Shown here piece by piece: positions 37,604 to 46,425 of a stretch of 56,809 nt of DNA. Under the pieces are notes generated by a model. It had not been told where the DNA came from. It searched no databases and saw only the letters and a program-made list of their open reading frames with translations. The stretch's first letter is position 1, and each line of letters starts with the position of its first letter. The stretch lies in assembly GCF_001814775.1 (NCBI RefSeq), contig NZ_KV817768.1:1-56809 (forward strand), given 5' to 3'. The DNA comes from Streptococcus sp. HMSC067H01 (GTDB lineage: Bacteria; Bacillota; Bacilli; Lactobacillales; Streptococcaceae). A program made the translations under genes and the position numbers.

Positions 37604-38919
37604 ATCAGTTCCCTCTTAAATCTAATCACTTGTTTAAATACATCATTATCAATTTCTGTTTCTAAAATAACATTGTCATATTTTCCTAAAATTTCTTTAA
37701 CATTATTGAGTCCAAGTCCTCTATGTCTTCCTTTGGTTGAAAATCCTAATTCAAATAGATCTTCGGATTTTACCTTTCTTTTTTTACAAGAGTTTTGGAT
37801 GACAACTAGGGTTTCAAGATCCAACTTGATGATAGCTACCTCTAGTTGTTTTTGATAGCTTTCAACTGCCCCCTCAACGGCATTATTGAGCAGAACGCTC
37901 ATCACGCGCACCAAATCTAACAATTCCATAGACAAAGGTGTGATAATATCTTTTACCTCTAATGTGTACTCTACATCATTGGTTTTCGCATTGACAATAG
38001 ATTGAGCAATCAAACTACGAAGAGCTGAATCCTCAATATTGTTCAAATCGAAATAGGTATACTTGTCTGAACGTAATTTTTGATTCGCCTTTACAAGAAC
38101 TTCACTGTAAACTCTGTCAATTTCTTGTAAATCTTTACTTTCAATCGCCATTCTTAAACTGACAAGCATGCCTGTATAGTCATGCCGAAAACCACGAATT
38201 TCATTATATAAGGCAACAATCTCATCCGTGTAAGTTTGTAAATGTTTTTGTTCAAACTTCTTTTGTTCCAATTCAATTTCTTTTTCTATCTGAACTTTGT
38301 AAGAATTCATGGAAAAGAAGGTCAAAAGTAGACCAACAAAAACTACGGATGATAAAATACTACCAAAACTATTTAAGTGACGAACCGTACTCACAATATC
38401 TGAAAGAAAAGAAACTATGTGTAGGAAGATAAATGCAAAGAGCACTTTCTTCAGAAATGGATAAAGATAGTCTTTATCAAAATATTTAAATTCCAGGTGG
38501 AAATAAGAAACAACAACTTTAATAACCAAATAAGTTAAGAACAAGATAAACAGATAAAAATAATTGTTATACTCTAATGCAAACTCATCTCCTGTAATAG
38601 ATGATAAGGTTACCGATAAAAAGTTATTAGTAGAATGATATAAGAGAGAAAATAATAGACTGATAAAAATTCCCTTAGACTTCTCATACTTCTTAAATCC
38701 AATAAAGTAAACAAATAGGAGTAAAGGAAATAAAAATTTAGACAATCCAAAACTACTAGCAGATACCAAATAAGTACCTTCTTCCAATGTCAATTGTAGT
38801 AGAAAGACATAAATACTAAAAATACATTGTTCTTTTCTAGTTACATTACAAATCCATTTATAAATTTTACTAATAATAAAAACATAAAAAATAGCTATTA
38901 CTACACCAAATAAATCCAT
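37600..38919 (-). CDS. comD: Competence pheromone receptor histidine kinase ComD
   Basis: A 439-residue membrane kinase that senses CSP. Residues 1-205 contain six to seven membrane helices that decide pheromone specificity. The kinase part has the phosphorylated His246 (EIRGFRHDYTGMLVSLRMAI, HPK10 type), an N box (LNNAVEGAVES) and a G box (GRHRGLGLNNVKEIL). A TTG eight codons upstream is open, but the ATG at 38919 with AGGGAG matches the family start MDLFG. It is 28 bp after comC. Confidence 0.95.
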   Translation of the reverse strand: MDLFGVVIAIFYVFIISKIYKWICNVTRKEQCIFSIYVFLLQLTLEEGTYLVSASSFGLSKFLFPLLLFVYFIGFKKYEKSKGIFISLLFSLLYHSTNNFLSVTLSSITGDEFALEYNNYFYLFILFLTYLVIKVVVSYFHLEFKYFDKDYLYPFLKKVLFAFIFLHIVSFLSDIVSTVRHLNSFGSILSSVVFVGLLLTFFSMNSYKVQIEKEIELEQKKFEQKHLQTYTDEIVALYNEIRGFRHDYTGMLVSLRMAIESKDLQEIDRVYSEVLVKANQKLRSDKYTYFDLNNIEDSALRSLIAQSIVNAKTNDVEYTLEVKDIITPLSMELLDLVRVMSVLLNNAVEGAVESYQKQLEVAIIKLDLETLVVIQNSCKKRKVKSEDLFELGFSTKGRHRGLGLNNVKEILGKYDNVILETEIDNDVFKQVIRFKRELI

Positions 38920-38947
38920 TATGTTCTCCCTATCTTGCTTCAATAAA

Positions 38948-39076
38948 CTACTTCTTCGGAAATATTTTATCTAAAAACTTAAAACTCCTAATATCCCCAC
39001 CTCTGATTTCCTGCAGTTCTTTTTCGTTCAATTCTTGGAAATCTTTCATTTGAGCAAAATCTGTATTCTTTTTCAT
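38948..39076 (-). CDS. comC: Competence-stimulating peptide precursor ComC
   Basis: A 42-codon gene too short for routine gene calling. The leader is MKKNTDFAQMKDFQELNEKE followed by LQEIRGG, a typical double-glycine leader cut by ComAB at Gly27. The predicted mature CSP is DIRSFKFLDKIFPKK (15 residues): acidic first residue, Arg at position 3, hydrophobic core and basic end, as in mitis-group CSPs. It differs from pneumococcal CSP-1 and CSP-2 as I recall them. RBS TAGGAG is 9 nt upstream. It is first in comCDE, behind a ComE direct repeat. Confidence 0.95.
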   Translation of the reverse strand: MKKNTDFAQMKDFQELNEKELQEIRGGDIRSFKFLDKIFPKK

Positions 39077-39123
39077 AATATAAACTCCTATAATGTTTTT
39101 CTTGTAAATTAACTTACAAAAAT

Positions 39124-39190
39124 ATTATATAAAATCTACGATACCTATAGAAAATTATCTCTCAAATGCTCAAATTTTATTCTGAAATGT
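39124..39190 (-). promoter_or_regulatory. ComE-controlled promoter of comCDE
   Basis: On minus: ACATTTCAG (39190-39182), 12 nt, GCATTTGAG (39169-39161), the ComE direct repeat with the expected 12-nt spacing. A TATAAT lies at 39124-39129, 31 bp beyond the second half. The leader that follows has a small hairpin (TTGTAA/TTACAA, 39102-39119). Confidence 0.9.
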
Positions 39191-39200
39191 CAACTTTTTA

Positions 39201-39228
39201 CAAAAAAAGCTGGGATTTTTCCCAGCTT
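39201..39228 (-). terminator. Terminator between tRNA-Arg and comC
   Basis: AAGCTGGGA pairs with TCCCAGCTT around AAAA, followed on minus by TTTTTTTG. It separates tRNA-Arg from comCDE; leakage through it may set basal comCDE expression, as reported in pneumococcus. Confidence 0.88.
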
Positions 39229-39240
39229 ACGATTTAACAC

Positions 39241-39314
39241 TGATCCCAGCAGGATTCGAACCTGCGACCGTTCGCTTAGAAGGCGAATGCTCTATCCAGC
39301 TGAGCTATGAGACC
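39241..39314 (-). tRNA. tRNA-Arg (UCU)
   Basis: A 74-nt cloverleaf on minus. Acceptor GGTCTCA pairs with TGGGATC plus discriminator A; anticodon loop CTTCTAA gives UCU; T arm CAGGTTCGAATCCTG. It lies just upstream of comC. Confidence 0.95.
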
Positions 39315-39357
39315 TTACTAATCTATCTTATCAAAAAAAGCTAGCTTAGTCAATCAT

Positions 39358-39837
39358 CTATTTGTGATAAGGTGAGCCTTGTTGAATCGAAAATGCTCTA
39401 TAGATTTGTTCTACTAAGACTAGTCTCATCAGTTGATGAGGAAGCGTTAATCTCCCAAAACTAACAGAGAGATTGGCTCTCTTTTTCACCTCTGGAGAGA
39501 GTCCTAAACTCCCACCAATGATAAAAGTGATTGTAGAAAATCCATTAATAGAAGCTCTTTCAAGCTGCTTGCTGAATTCTTCAGAAGAAAAAGTTGTTCC
39601 TTCAATAGCTAAAACAACTACAAAATCACGATCTCCTACTTTAGAAAGAATGCGGTTCCCTTCCAACTCCAAAATCTTTTGATTTTCAGATTCGCTAGCC
39701 CGATCTGGTGTCTTTTCATCTGACAACTCAATCATTTCTAAATTAGCAAAGCGTGAAATCCTTTTGGAATATTCTGCTATGCCATCTTTGAGATATTTTT
39801 CTTTCAGTTTTCCAACTGTTACCACTTTAATTTTCAT
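39358..39837 (-). CDS. rlmH: 23S rRNA pseudouridine-1915 N3-methyltransferase RlmH
   Basis: A 159-residue SPOUT methyltransferase that methylates pseudouridine 1915 in helix 69 of 23S rRNA. The SAM-binding trefoil knot is seen in [25 protein letters not shown] and the C-terminal [28 protein letters not shown], which is the family end. An extended -10 (TGTTAGAAT) lies 6 nt before the ATG and there is no RBS, suggesting a leaderless mRNA. Confidence 0.96.
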   Translation of the reverse strand: MKIKVVTVGKLKEKYLKDGIAEYSKRISRFANLEMIELSDEKTPDRASESENQKILELEGNRILSKVGDRDFVVVLAIEGTTFSSEEFSKQLERASINGFSTITFIIGGSLGLSPEVKKRANLSVSFGRLTLPHQLMRLVLVEQIYRAFSIQQGSPYHK

Positions 39838-39843
39838 TCTTCT

Positions 39844-39849
39844 ATTCTA
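39844..39849 (-). promoter_or_regulatory. -10 element of rlmH next to its ATG
   Basis: On minus TAGAAT with a TGT extension, exactly 6 nt (AGAAGA) before the ATG. The -35 is weak. Confidence 0.5.
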
Positions 39850-39874
39850 ACATATTCACACTCAATTTCACATC

Positions 39875-39937
39875 TTATTCACAGAGAAGATTTTGAAAAA
39901 ATTCAATAAATTCACAGGTTCTTGAAAGTTATCCACA
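39875..39937. other. Putative outlying DnaA boxes between rlmH and htrA
   Basis: TTATTCACA (39875-39883) and TTATCCACA (39929-39937, perfect) lie in an AT-rich gap, with weaker TATTCACA/TTTTCACA-like words around them. This makes a third cluster in addition to those flanking dnaA. Confidence 0.55.
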
Positions 39938-39958
39938 AGTTGTGAAAAACTTTCTTTC

Positions 39959-39991
39959 TTTAAGCTTGGATTAAGCTAGCTATTTTATACT
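39959..39991 (+). promoter_or_regulatory. CiaR box and promoter of htrA
   Basis: TTTAAG-CTTGG-ATTAAG (39959-39975) is an exact CiaR direct repeat (NTTAAG-N5-WTTAAG). It covers the -35 region of a promoter with -10 TATACT (39986-39991), the usual activating position. Confidence 0.9.
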
Positions 39992-40021
39992 TTCATTGAT
40001 TAAAAAAACATGGAGGCTTCT

Positions 40022-41206
40022 ATGAAAAACTTACAAACTAGTTCCAAAAAATGGGGACAACTTTTATTAGTCATTCTCATTAGCTTTTTTAGTGGTGTTT
40101 TAGGTAGTTTTACGACATTGCAACTAAGTCAAAAACAAAACACTAGTCCAACAAATACCACCACTGTCAGCAAAACAGCTGTAAAAAATGAAAACTCAAC
40201 TACACAGGCAGTCGATAAAGTTAAAGATGCTGTGGTATCTGTCATTACTTACTCTGCAAACTCCCAAAATAGTTTATTTGGATCTGCAGAAACTGATACA
40301 GATACAAATACTGAGCAAGTATCGAGTGAAGGTTCTGGAGTTATTTATAAAAAAGAAGGTAACTTTGCTTACCTCGTAACCAATACTCACGTTATCAGTG
40401 GAGCTAAAAAAGTGGATATTCGTTTAGCTGACGGAACCAAAGTTCCAGGTGAAATTGTTGGTTCTGATACTTATTCTGACATTGCAGTTGTAAAAATTGC
40501 TGCAGATAAGGTGACTACCGTAGCTGAATTTGGAGATTCTGATCAACTAACAGTCGGAGAGACTGCCATTGCAATCGGAAGTCCTCTAGGCTCTGAGTAC
40601 GCCAATACCGTTACACAAGGTATCGTGTCAAGTTTGAATAGAAATGTTTCTTTAAAATCTGAAGATGGACAAGCTATCTCTACAAAGGCTATCCAAACAG
40701 ATACAGCTATCAACCCTGGAAACTCTGGCGGTCCCCTTATCAATATTCAGGGACAAGTAATCGGAATTACATCTAGTAAAATAGCCACAAACGGTGGAAC
40801 TTCTGTGGAAGGACTTGGATTTGCGATTCCTTCAAACGATGCCATCAATATTATCAATCAATTAGAAAAGAATGGAAAAGTCACTCGACCAGCCTTGGGC
40901 ATTCAAATGGTCAACCTTTCAAATCTTAGTAGCACTGATTTACAAAGATTGAATGTACCATCAAGTGTCACTGCAGGAGTAGTTGTTCGTTCTGTTATAA
41001 CTAGTATGCCTGCCAATGGACATCTACAACAATATGACGTCATTACAAAAGTAGATGATAAAGCTATTTCTTCAACTACTGAATTACAAAGTGCTCTATA
41101 TAGTCATTCTATCGGAGATAGCATGACCATTACATACTACCGTAATGGTAAAGAAGAAACAACTACCATTAAATTAGATAAGAGTACTAGTGATTTGGAA
41201 CAATAG
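40022..41206 (+). CDS. htrA: HtrA/DegP serine protease
   Basis: A 394-residue membrane-anchored surface protease for quality control of exported proteins; in pneumococcus it also degrades CSP and so dampens competence. A signal anchor spans residues ~12-31, then a Ser/Thr/Asn-rich linker. The catalytic triad is His123 (TNTHVISG), Asp153 (YSDIAVVK) and Ser235 (GNSGGP); a PDZ domain fills ~285-385. An ATG at 40010 is open, but GGAGG directly follows it and is well placed for the ATG at 40022, which I chose. Control by CiaRH is indicated by the box upstream. Confidence 0.96.
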   Translation: MKNLQTSSKKWGQLLLVILISFFSGVLGSFTTLQLSQKQNTSPTNTTTVSKTAVKNENSTTQAVDKVKDAVVSVITYSANSQNSLFGSAETDTDTNTEQVSSEGSGVIYKKEGNFAYLVTNTHVISGAKKVDIRLADGTKVPGEIVGSDTYSDIAVVKIAADKVTTVAEFGDSDQLTVGETAIAIGSPLGSEYANTVTQGIVSSLNRNVSLKSEDGQAISTKAIQTDTAINPGNSGGPLINIQGQVIGITSSKIATNGGTSVEGLGFAIPSNDAINIINQLEKNGKVTRPALGIQMVNLSNLSSTDLQRLNVPSSVTAGVVVRSVITSMPANGHLQQYDVITKVDDKAISSTTELQSALYSHSIGDSMTITYYRNGKEETTTIKLDKSTSDLEQ

Positions 41207-41223
41207 TTTACAGATATGTAAAG

Positions 41224-41251
41224 TTGCTTTACAGAATATCTAAGTTATGAT
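41224..41251 (+). promoter_or_regulatory. Possible parB promoter
   Basis: TTGCTT (41224-41229), 16-bp spacer, TATGAT (41246-41251). The ATG is 11 nt beyond, leaving a leader of only a few bases and no Shine-Dalgarno. Read-through from htrA is also possible because no terminator is seen. Confidence 0.45.
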
Positions 41252-41262
41252 AATGTAGAATT

Positions 41263-42021
41263 ATGGAAGAATTTAAAATTGTTCAAATAAAGGATATTCA
41301 AAAAAATCCCTATCAACCTCGTAAAGAATTTTCAGAAGAAAAAATACAAGAATTGGCACAATCCATTAAGGAAAACGGCTTGATTCAGCCAATCATCGTT
41401 AGAAAATCTCCAGTACTTGGATATGAAATTCTAGCTGGAGAAAGACGGTATCGCGCTTCAATAGCTGCCGGACTTTCAGAAATTCCAGTAATTATTAAGC
41501 AACTTTCTGATCAAGATATGATGCTTCATTCCATCATTGAAAATCTCCAACGCGAAAATTTAAATCCTATCGAAGAAGCTAAAGCATACCAGTCCTTAAT
41601 CGATAAAGGTTTTACCCACACAGAAATTGCTGAAAAAATGGGGAAATCTCGACCTTATATTACAAACCTAGTTCGATTGTTAGGGCTACCTAAACATATC
41701 CTGACAGAAGTCGAAAGTGGGAAGCTTTCCCAGGCTCATGCTAGACTCCTTATTCAATTATCAAGTGACAGACAAGATACACTCTTGAATCGTATTCAAA
41801 CAGAAAATCTTTCAGTTAGACAAGTTGAACAAATACTACAAAAAAATAAGAAGATCAGCAAAAAAGAAAAAAATCACTTTGTCAAAGAGGAAGAGCAAAA
41901 ATTGAAAAAAATACTCGGATTAGATGTTCAGATTAGCCTTCAGAAAAAAGATAGCGGTAAAATCTCAATTTCCTTCCATAACCAAGAAGAATACCAACAA
42001 TTTATTAACAGCCTGAAATAA
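41263..42021 (+). CDS. parB: Chromosome partitioning protein ParB (Spo0J)
   Basis: A 252-residue CTP-dependent clamp that loads at parS and recruits SMC to the origin. The N-terminal CTPase part has NPYQPRKEF and the ENGLIQPIIVRK and GERRYRAS motifs (box I and the CTP-binding GERRYRA). A helix-turn-helix follows (FTHTEIAEKMGKSRPYITNLVRLL) and the C-terminus is a dimer domain. No parA gene is present, as usual in streptococci. It has no clear RBS. Confidence 0.96.
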   Translation: MEEFKIVQIKDIQKNPYQPRKEFSEEKIQELAQSIKENGLIQPIIVRKSPVLGYEILAGERRYRASIAAGLSEIPVIIKQLSDQDMMLHSIIENLQRENLNPIEEAKAYQSLIDKGFTHTEIAEKMGKSRPYITNLVRLLGLPKHILTEVESGKLSQAHARLLIQLSSDRQDTLLNRIQTENLSVRQVEQILQKNKKISKKEKNHFVKEEEQKLKKILGLDVQISLQKKDSGKISISFHNQEEYQQFINSLK

Positions 42022-42036
42022 GGCTGTTATTTTATT
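42007..42036 (+). terminator. Terminator of parB
   Basis: AACAGCCT pairs with AGGCTGTT across the stop codon, followed by ATTTTATT. It isolates parB from oriC. Confidence 0.75.
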
Positions 42037-42049
42037 ATTCTTAACTAAC

Positions 42050-42200
42050 ATGGTTATCCACCGATTTATCTTTTTAAAAAGCCTTCTATTTCAGATTTCT
42101 CCTTAGTTATCCACATATTGTGGATAAAAACTAAAAACATTGTTAATTGTTTTCCACAAGTTGTGGAAAAATAATCTTATCTATGGTAAAATGATTCTAT
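42050..42200. other. oriC: Replication origin oriC, main DnaA-box cluster
   Basis: An AT-rich 150-bp region between parB and dnaA. DnaA boxes: TTATCCACC 42054-42062 (+), TTATCCACA 42107-42115 (+), TTATCCACA 42119-42127 (-), TTTTCCACA 42150-42158 (+), and TTTTCCACA 42162-42170 (-). The facing pairs form two inverted repeats. The dnaA promoter must lie in or next to this region (TAAAAT near 42187), so DnaA likely regulates its own gene. Confidence 0.88.
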
Positions 42201-42242
42201 CAATAAACCTTTAAAATTTTATAGTAAAGGAGGAGAAAATCA

Positions 42243-43598
42243 TTGAAAGAAAAACAATTTTGGAATCGTATTTTAGAACTTGCGCATGATCGGTTGACTC
42301 AATCAGTTTATGATTTTTACATCTTAGATGCAACCCTGATTAAAGTAGAAGATGCCACTGCAACGATTTTCTTACCCCGAGATGAGATGCAGATATTTTG
42401 GGAAAGAAATATCAATGGAATCCTTTTAACAGCAGGTTTTGAAATCTATGATACTGAAATAAAGGCGCATTATATCTTTACGAAAGTTGAAGAAGCTGCT
42501 TCTCAAGTGGCTATCGAACCTGATTCTATTAGCGATTATCAGACAAGTCCGTCCACTATTCCATATTCTGAAACTGGACTCAAGGAAAAGTATACTTTCG
42601 ATAATTTTGTCCAAGGAAATGGTAATGTTTGGGCTAAGTCCGCAGCTTTAGCAGTTTCTGAAGATCCTGGACTAACTTATAATCCTCTATTTATCTATGG
42701 AGGGCCTGGTCTTGGAAAAACCCACCTACTAAATGCCCTTGGTAATGAAATTCTAAAAAAAAGCCCTAATGCGCGTGTTAAATATATACCTGCTGAAAGC
42801 TTCATTAATGAATTCCTAGAGCATTTAAGACTCAATGATATGGAAAAATTCAAAAAAACTTATCGTAGTTTGGATCTCCTACTCATTGATGATATTCAAT
42901 CTCTTAGTGGAAAGAAAGTTCAGACTCAGGAAGAGTTTTTCAATACATTTAACGCCCTTCACAATAATAATAAGCAGATTGTTTTGACAAGCGACCGTAG
43001 ACCTGAACATTTAGAGAGTCTTCCTGAACGTCTGGTCACGCGCTTCTCGTGGGGATTAACAACAGATATCACACCACCTGATTTTGAAACACGTATTGCG
43101 ATTTTACGGAGTAAGACTGAACATCTCAATTATCATTTTCAGAATGATACACTCGAATATTTGGCTGGACAATTTGACTCGAATGTGAGAGAGCTAGAGG
43201 GTGCACTCAACGACATCAGCTTGATGGCCAAAGTCAAAAAGATTAACAACATCACAGTTGACATCGCTGCTGAGGCTATTCGTGCTCGCAAACAAGACGT
43301 TAGCAAAATGATTGTGATTCCAATTGATAAAATACAAACAGAAGTGGGAAACTTTTATGGTGTTAGTGTCAAGGAAATGAAGGGAACTAGACGTGTTCAA
43401 AATATCGTTTTAGCCCGTCAAGTTGCCATGTACCTAACCAGAGAAATGACAGATAATAGCCTTCCTAAAATTGGAAAAGAGTTTGGTGGCAAAGACCACA
43501 CAACGGTCATTCATGCCCATGGAAAAATCAAATCCATGCTTGAAACAGATGATAATTTACGTTTAGAAATCGAAGCAATCAAAAAGAAAATTAAATAA
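42243..43598 (+). CDS. dnaA: Chromosomal replication initiator DnaA
   Basis: A 451-residue initiator AAA+ ATPase that binds DnaA boxes and opens oriC. Domain I is residues ~1-85 ([20 protein letters not shown]), domain III has Walker [10 protein letters not shown] (153-161), Walker [11 protein letters not shown] and sensor motifs ([10 protein letters not shown]), and domain IV has the signature [15 protein letters not shown] near residues 417-431. It starts at TTG with AAAGGAGGAG, as I recall for pneumococcal dnaA. Confidence 0.98.
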   Translation: MKEKQFWNRILELAHDRLTQSVYDFYILDATLIKVEDATATIFLPRDEMQIFWERNINGILLTAGFEIYDTEIKAHYIFTKVEEAASQVAIEPDSISDYQTSPSTIPYSETGLKEKYTFDNFVQGNGNVWAKSAALAVSEDPGLTYNPLFIYGGPGLGKTHLLNALGNEILKKSPNARVKYIPAESFINEFLEHLRLNDMEKFKKTYRSLDLLLIDDIQSLSGKKVQTQEEFFNTFNALHNNNKQIVLTSDRRPEHLESLPERLVTRFSWGLTTDITPPDFETRIAILRSKTEHLNYHFQNDTLEYLAGQFDSNVRELEGALNDISLMAKVKKINNITVDIAAEAIRARKQDVSKMIVIPIDKIQTEVGNFYGVSVKEMKGTRRVQNIVLARQVAMYLTREMTDNSLPKIGKEFGGKDHTTVIHAHGKIKSMLETDDNLRLEIEAIKKKIK

Positions 43599-43600
43599 CT

Positions 43601-43693
43601 TGTGGATAACTTTTGATAAAATTCTTTATTTATCCACACTTTTTAAACAATGCTCTTTCCTTGAGTTTTCTTGATTAGCATCTGTTTTCCACA
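43601..43693. other. Second oriC DnaA-box cluster between dnaA and dnaN
   Basis: TTATCCACA in reverse at 43601-43609, TTATCCACA at 43630-43638 (+) and TTTTCCACA at 43685-43693 (+), in an AT-rich gap. This gives the bipartite origin layout common in Firmicutes, with dnaA between two clusters. Confidence 0.8.
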
Positions 43694-43755
43694 TATTTCA
43701 CACGCTCTATTATTACTATTATCCTTCTAATAATAAAAAGAATAAAGGAGAATCC

Positions 43756-44892
43756 ATGATTCATTTTTCAATTAATAAAAATTTATTTTTACAAGCTTTA
43801 AATACAACCAAAAGAGCTATTAGCTCAAAAAATGCTATTCCTATTTTATCAACTGTAAAAATTGATGTTACCAATGAAGGAATTACCTTGATTGGATCAA
43901 ATGGTCAAATCTCAATTGAAAATTTCATTTCGCAAAAAAATGAAAATGCAGGTCTCTTGATTAATTCTTTAGGATCAGTTCTACTGGAAGCCTCTTTCTT
44001 TATCAATGTTGTTTCAAGCCTTCCAGATGTGACACTTGATTTTAAAGAAATTGAACAAAAGCAGATTGTCTTAACAAGTGGTAAATCAGAAATTACCCTA
44101 AAAGGAAAGGATAGCGAGCAGTATCCACGTATCCAAGAAATTTCCGCAAATAATCCTTTAGTTCTTGAAACAAAACTTCTTAAAAAGATTATCAACGAAA
44201 CTGCTTTCGCAGCTAGCACTCAAGAAAGTCGTCCTATTTTGACGGGTGTCCACTTTGTTTTAAGCAACCACAAAGAATTAAAAACAGTTGCAACAGACTC
44301 GCACCGTCTCAGTCAGAAGAAATTGACTCTTGAAAAAAATAGTGATGATTTTGATGTTGTCATCCCAAGTCGTTCGCTACGTGAATTTTCAGCTGTTTTT
44401 ACGGATGATATTGAAACAGTAGAGATTTTCTTCGCCAATAATCAAATTCTCTTTAGAAGTGAAAATATTAGCTTCTACACACGTCTCTTAGAAGGAAATT
44501 ATCCAGATACCGATCGATTGATTCCAACAGATTTCAATACAACAGTTACTTTTGACGTTGCTAAACTACGTCAATCTATGGAACGTGCTCGTCTCTTATC
44601 AAGTGCGACACAAAATGGTACTGTTAAATTAGAAATCAAAGAAGGAATTGTAAGTGCCCATGTTCACTCTCCAGAAGTAGGGAAAGTACATGAAGAAATT
44701 GATACTGAAAATGTAAGTGGTGCTGATTTGACAATAAGTTTCAACCCAACTTATTTGATTGAAGCACTGAAAGCTTTGAATAGCGAAAAAGTTACAATCA
44801 GTTTTATCTCTGCAGTTCGTCCTTTCACCCTTGTTCCAGCAGACATTGATGAAGATTTCATGCAGCTCATCACGCCAGTTCGTACAAATTAA
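43756..44892 (+). CDS. dnaN: DNA polymerase III beta sliding clamp
   Basis: A 378-residue ring-forming clamp that tethers PolC and DnaE to DNA. It starts MIHFSINKNLFLQALNTTKRAISSK, has the central clamp motif TGVHFVLSNHKELKTVATDSHRL and ends with LVPADIDEDFMQLITPVRTN, the family C-terminus. Its RBS is AAAGGAGAA. It follows dnaA after a 157-bp gap with DnaA boxes and is followed by a terminator. Confidence 0.98.
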   Translation: MIHFSINKNLFLQALNTTKRAISSKNAIPILSTVKIDVTNEGITLIGSNGQISIENFISQKNENAGLLINSLGSVLLEASFFINVVSSLPDVTLDFKEIEQKQIVLTSGKSEITLKGKDSEQYPRIQEISANNPLVLETKLLKKIINETAFAASTQESRPILTGVHFVLSNHKELKTVATDSHRLSQKKLTLEKNSDDFDVVIPSRSLREFSAVFTDDIETVEIFFANNQILFRSENISFYTRLLEGNYPDTDRLIPTDFNTTVTFDVAKLRQSMERARLLSSATQNGTVKLEIKEGIVSAHVHSPEVGKVHEEIDTENVSGADLTISFNPTYLIEALKALNSEKVTISFISAVRPFTLVPADIDEDFMQLITPVRTN

Positions 44893-44895
44893 TGG

Positions 44896-44934
44896 AAAGA
44901 GGTTGAGCCTAGCTCACCTCTTTTATGATATAAT
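44896..44934 (+). terminator. Terminator after dnaN, with a following -10
   Basis: AAAGAGGTTGAGC pairs with GCTCACCTCTTT (one bulged T), then TTAT. A TATAAT at 44929-44934 directly after it can start the next gene. Confidence 0.75.
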
Positions 44935-44958
44935 CAGAAATATGAAAAGGAGAGTAGT

Positions 44959-45153
44959 ATGTATCAAGTTGGAAATTTTGTTGAAATGAAAAAACCACAT
45001 GCTTGTACAATCAAATCTACAGGCAAAAAAGCTAATCGTTGGGAAATTACCCGTGTTGGAGCAGACATCAAGATAAAATGCAGTAATTGTGATCATGTTG
45101 TCATGATGAGTCGCTATGATTTTGAAAGAAAAATGAGTAAAATTATTGACTAA
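44959..45153 (+). CDS. DUF951 small zinc-ribbon-like protein
   Basis: A 64-residue protein of the DUF951 (YyzM-like) family: VGNFVEMKKPHACTIKSTGK, then NRWEITRVGADIKIKCSNCD with a CxxC pair, then VMMSRYDFERKMSKII. It is conserved between dnaN and ychF in streptococci. The CxxC and basic residues suggest a nucleic-acid-binding role, but none is proved. RBS AAAAGGAG. Confidence 0.85.
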   Translation: MYQVGNFVEMKKPHACTIKSTGKKANRWEITRVGADIKIKCSNCDHVVMMSRYDFERKMSKIID

Positions 45154-45237
45154 GCCCCCTTAGTTAGAGGGTTAGCAAGTTTTCCCTTTTTGTGTTATAA
45201 TATTAGGGATTGAAATGTGAACGGAGAATGAGAAACT

Positions 45238-46353
45238 ATGGCTTTAACAGCAGGTATCGTGGGTTTGCCAAACGTCGGTAAATCAACCCTATTTAATGCA
45301 ATTACAAAAGCAGGAGCAGAGGCTGCAAACTATCCATTTGCAACTATTGATCCAAACGTTGGAATGGTAGAAGTTCCAGATGAACGCCTACAAAAATTGA
45401 CTGAAATGATCACTCCTAAAAAGACAGTTCCAACAACCTTTGAATTTACAGATATTGCAGGGATTGTAAAGGGTGCATCAAAAGGAGAAGGTCTGGGGAA
45501 TAAATTCTTAGCCAATATCCGTGAAGTTGATGCCATTGTCCATGTAGTTCGTGCCTTTGATGATGAAAATGTCATGCGTGAGCAAGGTCGTGAGGATGCT
45601 TTTGTGGATCCACTAGCAGATATTGATACTATTAACCTAGAGTTGATTCTTGCTGACTTAGAATCAGTCAATAAACGCTATGTGCGTGTAGAAAAAATGG
45701 CGCGTACGCAAAAAGATAAGGAATCAGTTGCAGAATTTAACGTTCTTCAAAAGATTAAACCTGTCCTTGAAGATGGGAAATCAGCTCGTACCATTGAATT
45801 TACAGATGAAGAGCAAAAAGTAGTTAAAGGTCTTTTCCTTTTGACAACAAAACCTGTTCTTTATGTAGCTAACGTTGATGAGGATGTGGTTGGAGACCCA
45901 GATTCTATCGATTATGTGAAGCAAATTCGTGAATTCGCAGCAACAGAAAATGCAGAGGTAGTGGTTATTTCTGCGCGTGCTGAAGAAGAAATTTCTGAGT
46001 TAGACGATGAAGATAAAAAAGAGTTTCTTGAAGCCATTGGTTTGACAGAATCAGGAGTTGACAAATTGACTCGAGCTGCTTATCACCTACTAGGACTTGG
46101 AACTTACTTCACAGCTGGTGAAAAAGAGGTTCGTGCATGGACCTTTAAACGTGGCATGAAAGCTCCTCAAGCAGCTGGTATCATCCACTCTGACTTTGAA
46201 AAAGGATTTATTCGTGCAGTGACCATGTCTTATGATGATTTGGTAAAATACGGCTCTGAAAAGGCTGTAAAAGAAGCTGGACGCTTGCGTGAAGAAGGAA
46301 AAGAATATGTCGTGCAAGATGGCGATATTATGGAATTCCGCTTTAACGTTTAA
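45238..46353 (+). CDS. ychF: Redox-regulated ATPase YchF (Obg family)
   Basis: A 371-residue P-loop NTPase that binds the ribosome and prefers ATP. G1 is [14 protein letters not shown], followed by [12 protein letters not shown] and G3 [12 protein letters not shown]; the usual GTP-specific NKxD is replaced by NVDE, in line with ATP use. The C-terminal TGS domain ([28 protein letters not shown]) is complete. A TGTTATAAT extended -10 lies about 40 bp upstream. Confidence 0.96.
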   Translation: MALTAGIVGLPNVGKSTLFNAITKAGAEAANYPFATIDPNVGMVEVPDERLQKLTEMITPKKTVPTTFEFTDIAGIVKGASKGEGLGNKFLANIREVDAIVHVVRAFDDENVMREQGREDAFVDPLADIDTINLELILADLESVNKRYVRVEKMARTQKDKESVAEFNVLQKIKPVLEDGKSARTIEFTDEEQKVVKGLFLLTTKPVLYVANVDEDVVGDPDSIDYVKQIREFAATENAEVVVISARAEEEISELDDEDKKEFLEAIGLTESGVDKLTRAAYHLLGLGTYFTAGEKEVRAWTFKRGMKAPQAAGIIHSDFEKGFIRAVTMSYDDLVKYGSEKAVKEAGRLREEGKEYVVQDGDIMEFRFNV

Positions 46354-46378
46354 TCAATATTTAAAATAATGTCAATTA

Positions 46379-46406
46379 GGTTGGAAAAAAATTCCAACCC
46401 TTTTGA
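46379..46406 (+). terminator. Terminator after ychF
   Basis: GGTTGGAA pairs with TTCCAACC around an A-rich loop, followed by CTTTTG. Confidence 0.75.
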
Positions 46407-46425
46407 CTTTTGAAAGGAAATATAA

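Noticed and set aside
38920..38943. TTG start for comD giving 447 residues
   Set aside because: The ATG at 38919 has a well-placed AGGGAG and matches the known ComD N-terminus.
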